From positions 1-64,000 of the forward strand of contig CASFTV010000002.1 of assembly GCA_949297765.1 (NCBI GenBank): 64,000 bases of DNA. The letters are read 5' to 3'. The position numbers were made by a program, and so were the translations under genes. This document shows, piece after piece, positions 1 to 8,105 of the stretch. The notes under the pieces are model-generated. The model was not told where the DNA came from. It worked only from the letters and a program-made list of their open reading frames with translations, and searched no databases. The stretch comes from an uncultured bacterium. GTDB taxonomy: Bacteria; Verrucomicrobiota; Lentisphaeria; Victivallales; UBA1829. Position 1 is the first letter of the stretch. Each line of letters begins with the position of its first letter.

Positions 1-320
1 GCAAATTTTCAAGTTGATTCCGCGAAATTTGATTCCGAAACTTGCCAATGAGTTCGGAATAGACAGGCAGTCTCGGGTGTTCAGCCCGACGAGTCATGTC
101 CGGCCTCTGATCTTCGAACAGCTGACGCAGATTGGGGCTGAACGACATATGTGATACGCTTCGGAATCATAGCGGTCTGATGCGCAAGATTTGGGATTGC
201 ATTCCGCCGAGACGGAATGATCTGTTCTACGCGAATCGGAACTGTGACGCAGGCATGGCGAAAAAACTCTTCTGGGAAGTCCTTGCTCATTTGAATGAGA
301 TTTGTCCGAACTTCCAAATC
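1..320 (+). pseudogene. decayed IS4-family transposase, N-terminal part
   Basis: Two plus-strand frames read like the start of an IS4-family transposase. Frame 2 (nt 2-133) encodes IFKLIPRNLIPKLANEFG, which resembles the DUF4372 N-terminal domain of these enzymes. A one-base shift near nt 131 moves the reading to the next frame, where LNDICDTLRNH, PPRRNDLFYANRN and AKKLFWEVLAHL match the following conserved block. Coding similarity fades after about nt 310, where the DDE catalytic part should begin. The left end is cut by the window edge, and no terminal inverted repeat is visible. The element is inactive as seen here. Assignment is by remembered family pattern, not by a search. Confidence 0.6.
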
Positions 321-768
321 CAAGACAGGCGATATTGTGTCTTGCCGGGCCGCTAAAAGGTTGATGTTTTTGTAATCTGATAAAATACTTTTCCTGGTCG
401 CTCCATAATACCGGAATACTCTCCCGTAATTCAGACATGGTCAATTCCAGTTCCCCCGTAACGATGTATGCACAATCTTCGGGGAACGCCAAGTCCGCTG
501 AATTATTCCTGTAACGCCACCGGAATCTATACTTGCAGGAAGAATTTTCCTCTGTCTGATTTCGTCGTGTCCATTTTGGCATTCAAGTTCGTTTTACTGC
601 AAAAAATGCTGAAGAAATTCTTGTGAACCGCATGGGAATTCATAAAATTACTCTGAAACAGGAAACCGCGTTTGAAAAAGTCGATTCCGGCGTGTAAACT
701 ATAGAGTTATCAAAATTCTATCTTCGGATGGCCAATATCGTTTGATCGACAGGGAGTCGTTTTCTGGA
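321..768. other. non-coding / decayed stretch before the WbsX-like gene
   Basis: No intact gene is visible. A 45-codon open stretch at nt 560-697 (plus strand, without a start codon, ending in TAA) has coding-like composition and could be the 3' tail of a lost gene. It may belong to the same decayed region as the transposase remnant. No clear promoter was found for the following gene. Confidence 0.3.
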
Positions 769-1872
769 ATGAATACGTTTCGTTTTATTGCTTTTTATCT
801 GCCTCAATATCATCCGACTCCGAACAACAATCGCTGGTATGGAGCTGGATTTACTGAATGGACCAATCTGGGGAAAGCACGAAAATGTTATCCCGGTCAT
901 GATTTCCCCCACGTTCCCGGGGAATTCGGTTATTACGATCTGCGTCTTCCGGAAACTCGGGAGGCTCAGGCAAGTCTGGCTCGGGAGTACGGCATTGAGG
1001 GGTTCTGCTACTACCATTACTGGTTCGGAAATGGAGTTCGCGAGCTGGAACGGCCTTTCCATGAGGTCCTCCATTCCGGTAAGCCGGATTTCCCGTTCTG
1101 CCTGTGTTGGGCGAATCAGACTTGGAAAATGAAAATGTGGAATAAGGATGCGGTTATTGATGCAAAAATCCTCCAGGAACAGCGCTATCCCGGCCCGGAC
1201 GATGAACGGGCTCATTTCGAAGCGTGTCTGCCGGCATTTCGCGATCCCCGCTACATCAGAGTCGATGGAAAACCGCTCTTCATGATCTACCGTCCGCTGG
1301 ATCTCCCGGATCCGTCCGCATTTATTGCGCATTGGCAGAAGCTCGCACGAGAAAACAATCTGGAAGGGATTTTTTTCGTCGGTCAGACTCCCAACGCCAA
1401 GCAGGAACTCATTCCCATTTTGAAAACCGGAGTTGACGGTGTCAACACCTTGCGGATGCATGATTACCGCTGGCGCTGGAATCCGGTGAAATATGCGTTG
1501 AAACGTCTTTGGTGGAATTTATCTCCCTATCCGAAGATCGTCAATTACAAGGATATCTCACGCTTTTTTGTCGCCGAAGAGGATCAATGCGACAATGTTT
1601 TCCCGTCAGTCCTGCCGAACTGGGATCATTCGCCTCGTTCCGGACGCGGCGGCAGCATCATCCACGGTTCATGTCCGCAACTCTTTGAACGGAATGTCCG
1701 GGATGCTTTAACTGCGGTTGCGGCCAAACAACCGCAGCATCGCCTGATTTTCATCAAGTCCTGGAATGAATGGGGCGAGGGAAACTATATGGAGCCTGAT
1801 TTGCGATTCGGACGTGGTTATCTGGAAGCATTGAAACGTGCAACAATGAGTGTGATTTCGATGAAATCATAA
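769..1872 (+). CDS. WbsX-like (GH99-fold) glycan-acting protein
   Basis: The 367-aa product starts with RFIAFYLPQYHPTPNNN, then has WYGAGFTEWTNLGKA, FCYYHYWFGNG, FPFCLCWANQTW and a C-terminal FIKSWNEWGEGNYMEPD. These are hallmark blocks of the WbsX family, which is found in O-antigen and capsule loci and has a GH99-like TIM barrel. The glutamates of the WNEWGEG block are the probable active-site residues. No signal peptide is seen, so it probably acts in the cytoplasm, on surface-polysaccharide synthesis or on imported glycans. I chose ATG 769, preceded by AGGGAG about 12 nt upstream; an in-frame TTG at 742 is the alternative. The gene stands alone next to a decayed transposase, which fits an accessory island. 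The exact reaction is unknown. Confidence 0.8.
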   Translation: MNTFRFIAFYLPQYHPTPNNNRWYGAGFTEWTNLGKARKCYPGHDFPHVPGEFGYYDLRLPETREAQASLAREYGIEGFCYYHYWFGNGVRELERPFHEVLHSGKPDFPFCLCWANQTWKMKMWNKDAVIDAKILQEQRYPGPDDERAHFEACLPAFRDPRYIRVDGKPLFMIYRPLDLPDPSAFIAHWQKLARENNLEGIFFVGQTPNAKQELIPILKTGVDGVNTLRMHDYRWRWNPVKYALKRLWWNLSPYPKIVNYKDISRFFVAEEDQCDNVFPSVLPNWDHSPRSGRGGSIIHGSCPQLFERNVRDALTAVAAKQPQHRLIFIKSWNEWGEGNYMEPDLRFGRGYLEALKRATMSVISMKS

Positions 1873-2661
1873 TTCGATTTCCCCTGTTGCAGCTTTCCCT
1901 TCGCGTGGTCGGGAACTCCGTGTCCTGTGGATTCACCCTTTTGCTTACGCAAATATCATTGCGGTAGAGTAAAACCGGGCAGATACGAAAAATGAATACT
2001 GCGTTTCTATAGATTGCGGCTTCTTTTTCCTCTGCCTTCCGGTTGAAAAAAACGAAAAATGTTTCGGCCTTCTTTGTCCCGGCAAACGGATTTCCTCTCT
2101 GCGCGGGTCGAAAGCAGGGTGCAGGGGGGGGGGCGAGAGCATGCAGCGATGGATTCCGCATCCGGATGGTGCAAATTCTGTTCCATTGCGAAAAATGTCT
2201 TGATTGGAACGGCGTTTTCCCCTGATTCCAGTGTTGACAACCCTTCATCCCCTCCTCGGGGGAGGGTGGACCGGATTCCTCCTGAGACTGGGTCGAATTC
2301 GGGAATCGCCCCTCTTGCGCAGGAACAATGCTCTCGGCTTTGCTTCAATACTGCGACTATGGAGGCTCAATCAGAGGATGGGTGCTGGTGCTTGGTGCTT
2401 TCCCCCGGGAGATCCCTTTCCGTCATTGCGCTAGTTTCGCAGGGGAGTCCGACATCAGCTTGAAGAGCCTCGAAGAGATCGACGAAGCCGGAAAACCGCC
2501 GGTTTATTCGATGATAGAAATCGCAGAACATGCAAAGCGTCTGTCTTTATCCGCATTCCAACCGATCTTGCTCGTTATCCGGAATATGAGAGCTCCCTCA
2601 ATCTTCTGCGCAGAATCAAAATACAACGCCCGAAGCAGGAGGAAATCGGTTTGCGCGTGGC
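1873..2661. other. 790-bp region without a convincing gene
   Basis: Frames are short and change composition repeatedly. It contains a run of ten G at 2124-2133 and a GC stem-loop at 2250-2266 (CCCTCC / GGAGGG). Around 2450-2640 two overlapping plus frames look mildly coding (for example EEIDEAGKPPVYSMIEIAEHA, then after a frame change YPEYESSLNLLRRIK), suggesting a frameshifted gene remnant of unknown identity. Confidence 0.35.
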
Positions 2662-3027
2662 TTATGGCTCGGAAAGCAGTCGGATTACGATAAGACGCGC
2701 ATGCTCGTCAAGTTCGCTGCATTCCGCAACGCGACGAACCAGCTCCGACACGATTTCCGCTCGTGTGGTGACTCCCTCCACGCGGCAGACGGTCATGAGA
2801 TTTTTTCGGGGCGCGGTTTTTTCCCACGGAAGAAAATCCTGAAGAAACGGTGCAAGCTGTATCCAGGTCGATTCGTTCATCAAACTGTTCGCGGAGCTGA
2901 TGTAATTGCTCAGATTCTTCTGCGGAACTCCGCTTAATCGGCTCAATTCACTCTGCGAACCTGCCATGTCAACCGCCCGGGCGATGGCCGTGCGGATTTC
3001 ATTCGAGATTCTGATTCTTCTTCCCAT
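2662..3027 (-). CDS. small helix-turn-helix protein (XRE-like)
   Basis: This 121-aa protein has an N-terminal helix-turn-helix of XRE/Cro type: EIRTAIARAVDMAGSQSELSRLSGVPQKNLSNYI, roughly residues 9-43, where SQSELSRLSGVP forms the first helix and turn and QKNLSNYI the recognition helix. The rest is a helical C-terminal segment (ESTWIQLAPFLQDFLP; AEIVSELVRRVAECSELDEHARLIVIRLL) with no known catalytic motif. It is probably a DNA-binding regulator or the antitoxin-like half of a lost pair; no partner toxin is visible. It is divergent from the metallophosphoesterase gene. The start has only a weak ribosome site. Confidence 0.65.
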   Translation of the reverse strand: MGRRIRISNEIRTAIARAVDMAGSQSELSRLSGVPQKNLSNYISSANSLMNESTWIQLAPFLQDFLPWEKTAPRKNLMTVCRVEGVTTRAEIVSELVRRVAECSELDEHARLIVIRLLSEP

Positions 3028-3118
3028 AAGGCATCGTAACCGATTTCAATTTTCATGACACTGTTTCTTTACCATACGCTCTCTATCCCTTTTTTCCAGA
3101 AAAAATACGATTCTATAC

Positions 3119-3146
3119 TTGATTTAGAATTTAGTATTGATATAGT
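3119..3146 (+). promoter_or_regulatory. sigma70-like promoter for the metallophosphoesterase gene
   Basis: TTGATT (3119-3124) and TATAGT (3141-3146) are separated by 16 nt, about 50 nt ahead of the probable start codon at 3197. The surrounding sequence is strongly AT-rich. Confidence 0.4.
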
Positions 3147-3196
3147 ATATAAATGAGTGGCTTTTATTGGGAATATTTATTGCAGAATTAGAAAAA

Positions 3197-4207
3197 ATGC
3201 TGGATTTTATCAGGCGAAAATCATGGCTTGGCGGCTGGATTCTGGCTGTCGCGGGGGCTGTGTTATGCATCCTCTGCTATGAGTTGCTGCGTCGGTACGA
3301 CGGGCACGCTTCGCCGCTCATGCTGCCGCCGGCAGGACGGTTTTTCCGACCGGGGGAAACCGGAATATGTTTTGCCGTGTTCGGGGATTTCCGCATTCAG
3401 ACAGAACCATTTGAAGCCGTGATGAAATCCATCCGCGGCAGCGGAGCGGATTTTGCCCTCTGCGTCGGGGATATGAGCAGAAAGCGCGAAATCCAGCATT
3501 TCTGCTGGCTTGCTGAACGTATGAAGCACGCTGCAGGGGATCTGGCGGTTTTCTGTACACCGGGAAACAATGACCGGGAATCCAGGGATCCGCGGGAAAA
3601 CGGCCTGCGTGCATATAAGGGGGTGTTCGGGCAGTCCGGCTACTGGTTCGCCTGGGGAGATTCGCTGTTCATATCGCTGGATACTTCCGCGGAGCGTCTT
3701 GCCGCCGGAGAGCTGGAGCGTCTGGAGGAGATTCTGAAAGCGGAAAGAGATCGTTTCCGCAGGCTGGTTGTGTTCACCCATGTTCCGCCACTCGACCTGC
3801 GCAGGGAGGGACGGAAGGAGTGTCTGCCTGCCGGGGAGGTGGATGATCTGGAAGCGCTGCTGCGGGAGTACCGGCTCTCTCTGTTTGTTGCAGGTCATCA
3901 GCATGCGGAAGCCCGCTGGGAATTCGCCGGAGCGCCGCTTCTGGTCACCCCGACCTCGGGACAGCGGGGCGAAGGGAAAGATCCCCGGTACGGTTACTGG
4001 CTGGTGAAACTCCTGTCGGATGGCGGTATTTCCGCGGAATGCCGGAGAGTGGAAGCCGGGGACGGAACCGATATGATGGCGTACTTCCTTTCCAGCCGCA
4101 TGAATCAGACCGGATGGCTTTTCCGTCTGGGAGTTGTGTTGCTCCTGACCGGCTGCGGCATGATCTGTCTCCTTCGACCTCCCGACGGGAAGTCGGATGC
4201 CGCATGA
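3197..4207 (+). CDS. membrane-anchored calcineurin-like metallophosphoesterase
   Basis: The 336-aa protein has an N-terminal transmembrane helix (about residues 11-30), a metallophosphoesterase domain and a second hydrophobic helix near the C-terminus (about 305-325). All the usual metal-binding blocks are visible: FGDFR, VGDMS, PGNND, FTHVPP and AGHQH. The catalytic domain would sit between two membrane anchors, most likely on the periplasmic face. The substrate (phosphodiester or phosphomonoester) cannot be told. ATG 3197 is chosen because the in-frame TTG at 3167 would only add ten non-hydrophobic residues; neither has a strong ribosome site. It appears monocistronic. Confidence 0.8.
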   Translation: MLDFIRRKSWLGGWILAVAGAVLCILCYELLRRYDGHASPLMLPPAGRFFRPGETGICFAVFGDFRIQTEPFEAVMKSIRGSGADFALCVGDMSRKREIQHFCWLAERMKHAAGDLAVFCTPGNNDRESRDPRENGLRAYKGVFGQSGYWFAWGDSLFISLDTSAERLAAGELERLEEILKAERDRFRRLVVFTHVPPLDLRREGRKECLPAGEVDDLEALLREYRLSLFVAGHQHAEARWEFAGAPLLVTPTSGQRGEGKDPRYGYWLVKLLSDGGISAECRRVEAGDGTDMMAYFLSSRMNQTGWLFRLGVVLLLTGCGMICLLRPPDGKSDAA

Positions 4208-4948
4208 TGCCGTTTCCCCGACATGTTCAGGAAAATCAGATCTTTTCCCGCAGGGGATCTTCAGATTCTCTGAGGCCGTTATATTTTTTGAATCCAATCG
4301 AAAAATATTCCCGATATGATTTGACATTCATTCTTTTCAAAGTATATTTTCCAATAGTGTCATTATGTTGTTTTTGTATTGATGCAGTGCTTTTTTGAAA
4401 ATCGTTATATTTCAGCAAATACGCAGGGAAACCAACCAGATAAAAATGATATTTGCTGCCACATCCGCTGAAATGTCTCCGGTAAGATCGTGCTGTCACA
4501 TCTTGCCGGGCGTTTGCTCCATGCGGCAGCAGGCTCCTGATAGAGCCTCCATGCGTATGCTTGGAAATGTTTGAAATGTTCGATCTTTTTTCGGATGTTT
4601 TCAAGCGTGTTGGATTTCACAGCGAAAAATTGGGAAATCGGCAGACAACACAATAGAGGTCAAGGGATGATTGCTGCAACAATGACAGTGCATACGAATA
4701 TCCCGGCATGTTCAGCCGCTGGTGCTGCTGCATTCTCGTATTTCGATCTGACTTCTGCGCAGGCATGTTTGCATGCAGGCACGCCTTGCGCTTTCAATAA
4801 AGACATGCTTCTTCCGGGGTTCTGGAATCTTTTCTGTAAGTTTTCCAGCTCGGCTGTCTATCTTTTCGCCGCGGAATCCATCATCGCTGGAGTATCGCGG
4901 CGTTTTTGTTTTTTTATCGGCAGGGGTTTTTACTGTAATTTTTTGTCG
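4208..4948. other. 740-bp intergenic region with an orphan promoter-like site
   Basis: No convincing coding sequence. TTGACA (4321-4326), a 16-nt gap and TATATT (4343-4348) form a good sigma70-like promoter with no gene start within several hundred bases, so a small RNA is possible. A 6-bp stem (AGGCTC / GAGCCT, 6-nt loop) lies near 4530-4547. No terminator with a T-run was found. Confidence 0.35.
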
Positions 4949-4972
4949 TTTACAGGGCAGTCGCCCTGTAAA
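4949..4972. promoter_or_regulatory. perfect palindrome, probable TetR operator
   Basis: TTTACAGGGC (4949-4958) and its exact reverse complement (4963-4972) flank a 4-nt spacer, ending only 4 nt before the first possible start codon of the TetR-family gene. Size, symmetry and place fit an autorepression operator of a TetR dimer. Confidence 0.6.
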
Positions 4973-4976
4973 TAAA

Positions 4977-5693
4977 ATGGAGAAAATAAGAGTGATGGTA
5001 ACGTGCAGAAACAGAGAAAATAAACGGCAGGCACTGATTGATGCCGCCGGAAAACTTCTCGTGGAAAAGGGGGATGCCCGTGCGGTCGGCACAAGGGCGA
5101 TCGTCGCATCCGCGCGTACCAGCAAATCGGCCATTGACTACCATTTCGGCAATAAGGCGGGACTTCTCAATGCGGTGTTGAACGAACTTCGACAACTTCA
5201 CGGATGTCACTGTATTGCGGATTTTCTGCATAAAAATGGAAAAATGCTGGAAACCAGAGAGGGGCAGATTCAGTTTATCTCCTCGCTTCTGGACGAATTC
5301 CAAAAGTATTTTATGCGCGAGGAAAAAAACACATGGCATATTCTGCTCCGACAGAAAGTGATTCAAAGTTATCACGAAATCGGCAACCGTATTCTTGCCT
5401 CCTTTCTTGAATCGGACGTGGAGGCGTTTTTTACGGTTTTCAAAAAGATAACAGGTCGAGAGGATGTGAATGAGGCGTATGCGTGGTTCATGAATGTCAT
5501 GCTGCCGCTCTCCACGCGCGGATACAGGAAAAATAAACTCAATTTCAACGGAGATTTTGCCCTCTCCCCGGATTTCGATGAGTTTTATCTCGAATTTTGC
5601 AAAAGACAGCTGATGGCAGGCTGGGGGCTGATCTCATTCCCGGACCAACTCGACATATCCCGCGGAGAATGTTGCCGCAGGAGGGGCGCATGA
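4977..5693 (+). CDS. TetR/AcrR-family transcriptional regulator
   Basis: The 238-aa protein carries an N-terminal TetR helix-turn-helix: RQALIDAAGKLLVEKG, then VGTRAIVASARTSKSAIDYHFGNKAGLLNAVL, with the usual Y-H-F-x-N-K-x-x-L signature at the recognition helix. The helical C-terminal half (ligand and dimer domain) shows no clear subfamily mark. ATG 4977 lies directly behind the palindrome. ATG 4995 has a better ribosome site (GGAG and AAGAG upstream) and may be the true start. The perfect inverted repeat ahead of it suggests autoregulation. No efflux pump or enzyme is adjacent, so the ligand is unknown. Confidence 0.85.
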   Translation: MEKIRVMVTCRNRENKRQALIDAAGKLLVEKGDARAVGTRAIVASARTSKSAIDYHFGNKAGLLNAVLNELRQLHGCHCIADFLHKNGKMLETREGQIQFISSLLDEFQKYFMREEKNTWHILLRQKVIQSYHEIGNRILASFLESDVEAFFTVFKKITGREDVNEAYAWFMNVMLPLSTRGYRKNKLNFNGDFALSPDFDEFYLEFCKRQLMAGWGLISFPDQLDISRGECCRRRGA

Positions 5694-5839
5694 AAAAAAA
5701 TTTATTGTCCGAAAATTCTTTTTTGCGGAAGAATTTCCCGGAAAAACTTATAAAAACTGTTTCAGCGCCCCTATATAAGGGTAGAGAGGAACGTGTTTTC
5801 TCCAGGAACTCCGGGATCGAATAGACGAGGCGATATAAC

Positions 5840-6418
5840 ATGTACACAACCAATTCGGAACTTCTTGAAAAAGTCCGCGAGGGTGATGAAGCCGCGTGGC
5901 GGCTGTTCCGTGACACATATCGCCCTTTGATTTACCACTGCGCAAAGCAGTGGGGGCTGACTCCGGACGATTATCCGGAATTGGAGCAAATCGTATTATT
6001 GTCTTTTTTCCGGGTGAATCCGAATTTCGTCTATGATCCCCAGAAAGGAAAATTCCGTTCCTATCTCGGCATCATTATGAAGAACTGCATTTCTTCAATC
6101 TTCCGCCATAAGAAACAGCGGGCGGAGATGAACAAGGCCCTGGAGAATCAGGAGGCGGAATTCGATGATTCCTTTGAAGAAGAATGGAACAGAGAATGGA
6201 AAATTCATCTGTTCTGGCTCTCCATGAAAAATGCCGCCGAGCAAATGCCGGAAAAAGTGTTCCAGGCATTTGAGCTTCTGGAAATGAAAGGCAAGAAAGC
6301 CGCTGAAGTCGCGTCAACGCTTGGGATTTCCATTCCGAGTGTTTACAATTACCGGAAAAAAGTCATTGATTTTCTCCGAGGGAATATCGCGGAGATTTCA
6401 AGCGAGGAGGTGGAGTGA
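5840..6418 (+). CDS. ECF-type RNA polymerase sigma factor
   Basis: The 192-aa product has the sigma70 region 2 pattern (LLEKVREGDEAAWRLFRDTYRPLIYHCAKQWG, then KFRSYLGIIMKNCISSIFRHKK) and a region 4 helix-turn-helix (KAAEVASTLGISIPSVYNYRKKVIDFL). This is the compact two-domain layout of extracytoplasmic-function sigma factors. A ribosome site (GAGG) precedes ATG 5840. It overlaps the next small gene at TGATG, so the two are translationally coupled. As first gene of the Tad locus it probably directs RNA polymerase to this locus. An imperfect inverted repeat CCCT/AGGG surrounds TATATAA at 5769-5781 in its upstream region. Confidence 0.85.
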   Translation: MYTTNSELLEKVREGDEAAWRLFRDTYRPLIYHCAKQWGLTPDDYPELEQIVLLSFFRVNPNFVYDPQKGKFRSYLGIIMKNCISSIFRHKKQRAEMNKALENQEAEFDDSFEEEWNREWKIHLFWLSMKNAAEQMPEKVFQAFELLEMKGKKAAEVASTLGISIPSVYNYRKKVIDFLRGNIAEISSEEVE

Positions 6419-6651
6419 TGAGCCATTTGACAGATGCGACAATCGACCAGTATGTGAAAAAACAACTGCCGGACTTTGAGCGCCTGTCGGTCAAAGTCCA
6501 TACGGTCTTCTGCCGGGAATGCGCGAAAAGAGTCCGTCAATATCATGAAGACGAGGCTTTTATCGGAGCCTATCGCGAAGGGTTCGGCAAAATGAATTCC
6601 TCTTTTTCCGATATTCAGGATTTCCTGAATGAAAAAGAGGTTTTGAAATAA
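6418..6651 (+). CDS. tiny putative zinc-finger anti-sigma factor
   Basis: This 77-aa protein contains VHTVFCREC (H28, C32, C35), the H-x3-C-x2-C zinc motif of ZAS-type anti-sigma factors, preceded by an amphipathic helix pattern (DATIDQYVKKQLPDFERLSVKVH) like that of those proteins. It overlaps the sigma gene, the usual arrangement of sigma/anti-sigma pairs. Unlike typical members it has no transmembrane segment and no sensor domain, so it would be a soluble, minimal inhibitor or a zinc/redox-responsive switch. The motif is seen in the sequence; the function is inferred. Confidence 0.6.
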   Translation: MSHLTDATIDQYVKKQLPDFERLSVKVHTVFCRECAKRVRQYHEDEAFIGAYREGFGKMNSSFSDIQDFLNEKEVLK

Positions 6652-6699
6652 GAAAATGATCTTTGAAACAGCATCCCAACCAACGGAAAGGACAAGAAA

Positions 6700-7002
6700 A
6701 TGAAGACAACAAGAATCAACCGGATGAAGAAAAGCTGGCTCGGACGTCAAGTCTGCAAACTGCTGGGCGAAGAACGCGGCGCGGTGATGATGGAATACGT
6801 CATTGTTGCGGTCCTGATCGCGGCGGCCTGCGTGGTCGCTGTGGCCATGTTCGGCAAAACCATCGTCGGCATGTTCGATGTCGCGGCCAAGGGCGCAAGC
6901 GCGGACCACTCCGGGGCCAAAACGGCGTTGGATGAAACGCAGCAGAAGCAGAACGAGGATGCGACCAAAGCGTCGGAATTCCATGACAGCATGCATAAAT
7001 AA
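6700..7002 (+). CDS. Flp-type pilin (Tad pilus subunit)
   Basis: The 100-aa prepilin has a basic leader ending in ERG, followed by AVMMEYVIVAVLIAAACVVAVAM. Cleavage after the glycine would leave Glu at +5 and Tyr at +6, the signature of Flp/Fap pilins, ahead of a hydrophobic helix. The C-terminal half is polar and probably forms the exposed surface. It is directly followed by the prepilin peptidase gene. Its place right behind the sigma/anti-sigma pair and its low complexity suit the major pilin. Confidence 0.85.
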   Translation: MKTTRINRMKKSWLGRQVCKLLGEERGAVMMEYVIVAVLIAAACVVAVAMFGKTIVGMFDVAAKGASADHSGAKTALDETQQKQNEDATKASEFHDSMHK

Positions 7003-7017
7003 GAGGTCAAACTCAGA

Positions 7018-7566
7018 ATGCATATGACTCCGACAGTGTATATGATTGCAGCGGCGACTCCGTGGGTGATCGTATTGGGAAAATACGATTGGAAAACACG
7101 GACGCTGCCGAATCGTCTCACGCTCGGAGGAAGTGCGGTGATCCTGGTCTGGCAGCTCGGCTGGGGCGGGGTCCCGTATCTGCTGAACGCCCTTCTGGGC
7201 GGATTCGTCGCGGGTGCACTGCTGCTGATTCCCTTTTTCGTAAGGGCGGCGGGGGCTGGCGATCTGAAATATCTCTTTGCGGGCGGATTGCTGGTCGGGT
7301 TCCCGGCCGTGTTCCCGATGCTGCTGCTGACTTCCGTGTTCGGACTCGTGCTGGGAATTGTTATGCAGATTACCGGCCGGGTGGACGCCGCGCGGCTCAA
7401 GCACTTTTTCCGCTGCGTCTGCGACTGGCGGTACGACCGGGCGGAAGGACGGAAAAATCTGCCGGACAAGGAAAGCGAAACGGTCCGCATCCCGTTCGGC
7501 ATCGCCATTTCCGCCGGAATATGGACGACCCTGCTGCTGAGGCTCGTCGGGGAGTACGCCAGATGA
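7018..7566 (+). CDS. tadV: A24 prepilin peptidase (TadV/CpaA type)
   Basis: The 182-aa integral membrane aspartic protease carries the two catalytic aspartates of the A24 family: one in YDWKTRTLPNRLT near residue 23 and one in GAGDLK near residue 80, the usual GxGD motif. Several hydrophobic helices alternate along the chain. It lacks the N-terminal methylase domain of PilD, as is normal for the Tad type. It would cleave the leaders of the Flp and TadE-like prepilins encoded around it. Its end overlaps the next gene by 4 nt. Confidence 0.85.
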   Translation: MHMTPTVYMIAAATPWVIVLGKYDWKTRTLPNRLTLGGSAVILVWQLGWGGVPYLLNALLGGFVAGALLLIPFFVRAAGAGDLKYLFAGGLLVGFPAVFPMLLLTSVFGLVLGIVMQITGRVDAARLKHFFRCVCDWRYDRAEGRKNLPDKESETVRIPFGIAISAGIWTTLLLRLVGEYAR

Positions 7567-8105
7567 AAAAAAATGAACAAGGCTCCATGCTGATGGAAAC
7601 GGTGATTGTCATGCCGCTTCTGGTCGCGCTGATTTTTGGCGCGCTTCAGATGGCGCACATTCATGTGGCCCGGCAGATTGTGAGTTATGCGGCGTATGCC
7701 GCGGCTCGTTCGACCTTGCCGGTCGCGAAGGACAAGGAGGTGGAAGAGGCGAAAAAAGCGGCGCAGAGGATCCTCTGCTGGCTGGTGGCCTCTCCCGATT
7801 CCCTGCACGACGGCGTGATGATGCCCGATCCGGAAGCAAGGAGTGTCAAAGATCGTCTGCTTGCATTCAACGTGAGGAAGAACGGCTGGAACAACGAAGT
7901 GGAACTGAAGTTTGCGTTTCCGCTGGTCATGCCGCTTGCGGCGCAGATTATCGGCTATCACTTCAACCCGGCGGATTACACGAGAGGCGAGGCGGGAAGT
8001 CATATTTCGAAGGAGAAATTCGGCGACGAATTCTCCGGCCCGCATCTGATCTTCCACGAACGGATGAGCATCCCTAAACCTTATATTGTGAAGAAGAAAA
8101 AATGA
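7563..8105 (+). CDS. TadE-like pseudopilin
   Basis: This 180-aa protein begins with a short leader, EQG|SMLMETVIVMPLLVALIFGAL, in which the predicted cleavage after Gly leaves Glu at +5 and a long hydrophobic helix: the TadE pseudopilin pattern. The rest is a globular periplasmic domain (AAYAAARSTLPV, conserved in TadE-like proteins). Start ATG 7563 overlaps the stop of the peptidase gene, and the 3' end overlaps the TadG-like gene, indicating tight coupling. Confidence 0.8.
   Translation: MKKNEQGSMLMETVIVMPLLVALIFGALQMAHIHVARQIVSYAAYAAARSTLPVAKDKEVEEAKKAAQRILCWLVASPDSLHDGVMMPDPEARSVKDRLLAFNVRKNGWNNEVELKFAFPLVMPLAAQIIGYHFNPADYTRGEAGSHISKEKFGDEFSGPHLIFHERMSIPKPYIVKKKK

Noticed and set aside
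94-582. 162-codon minus-strand frame at the left edge
   Set aside because: The opposite strand carries recognisable IS4-type transposase blocks across the first 300 nt, so this frame is a shadow.
2124-2133. Run of ten G as a phase-variation tract
   Set aside because: It is not inside or directly before any credible gene, so there is nothing for it to switch.
2328-2693. 121-codon plus-strand frame before the HTH gene
   Set aside because: No start site, changing composition, overlap with the minus-strand HTH gene, and no family resemblance; at best a fragment of a decayed gene.
4571-4975. 134-codon plus-strand frame ahead of the TetR gene
   Set aside because: Cys- and Phe-rich sequence without domain pattern or ribosome site; it runs into the operator palindrome.
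5690-5824. 44-codon frame overlapping the TetR stop codon (ATGA)
   Set aside because: It is AT-rich, low-complexity and covers the likely promoter region of the sigma gene; no supporting motif.
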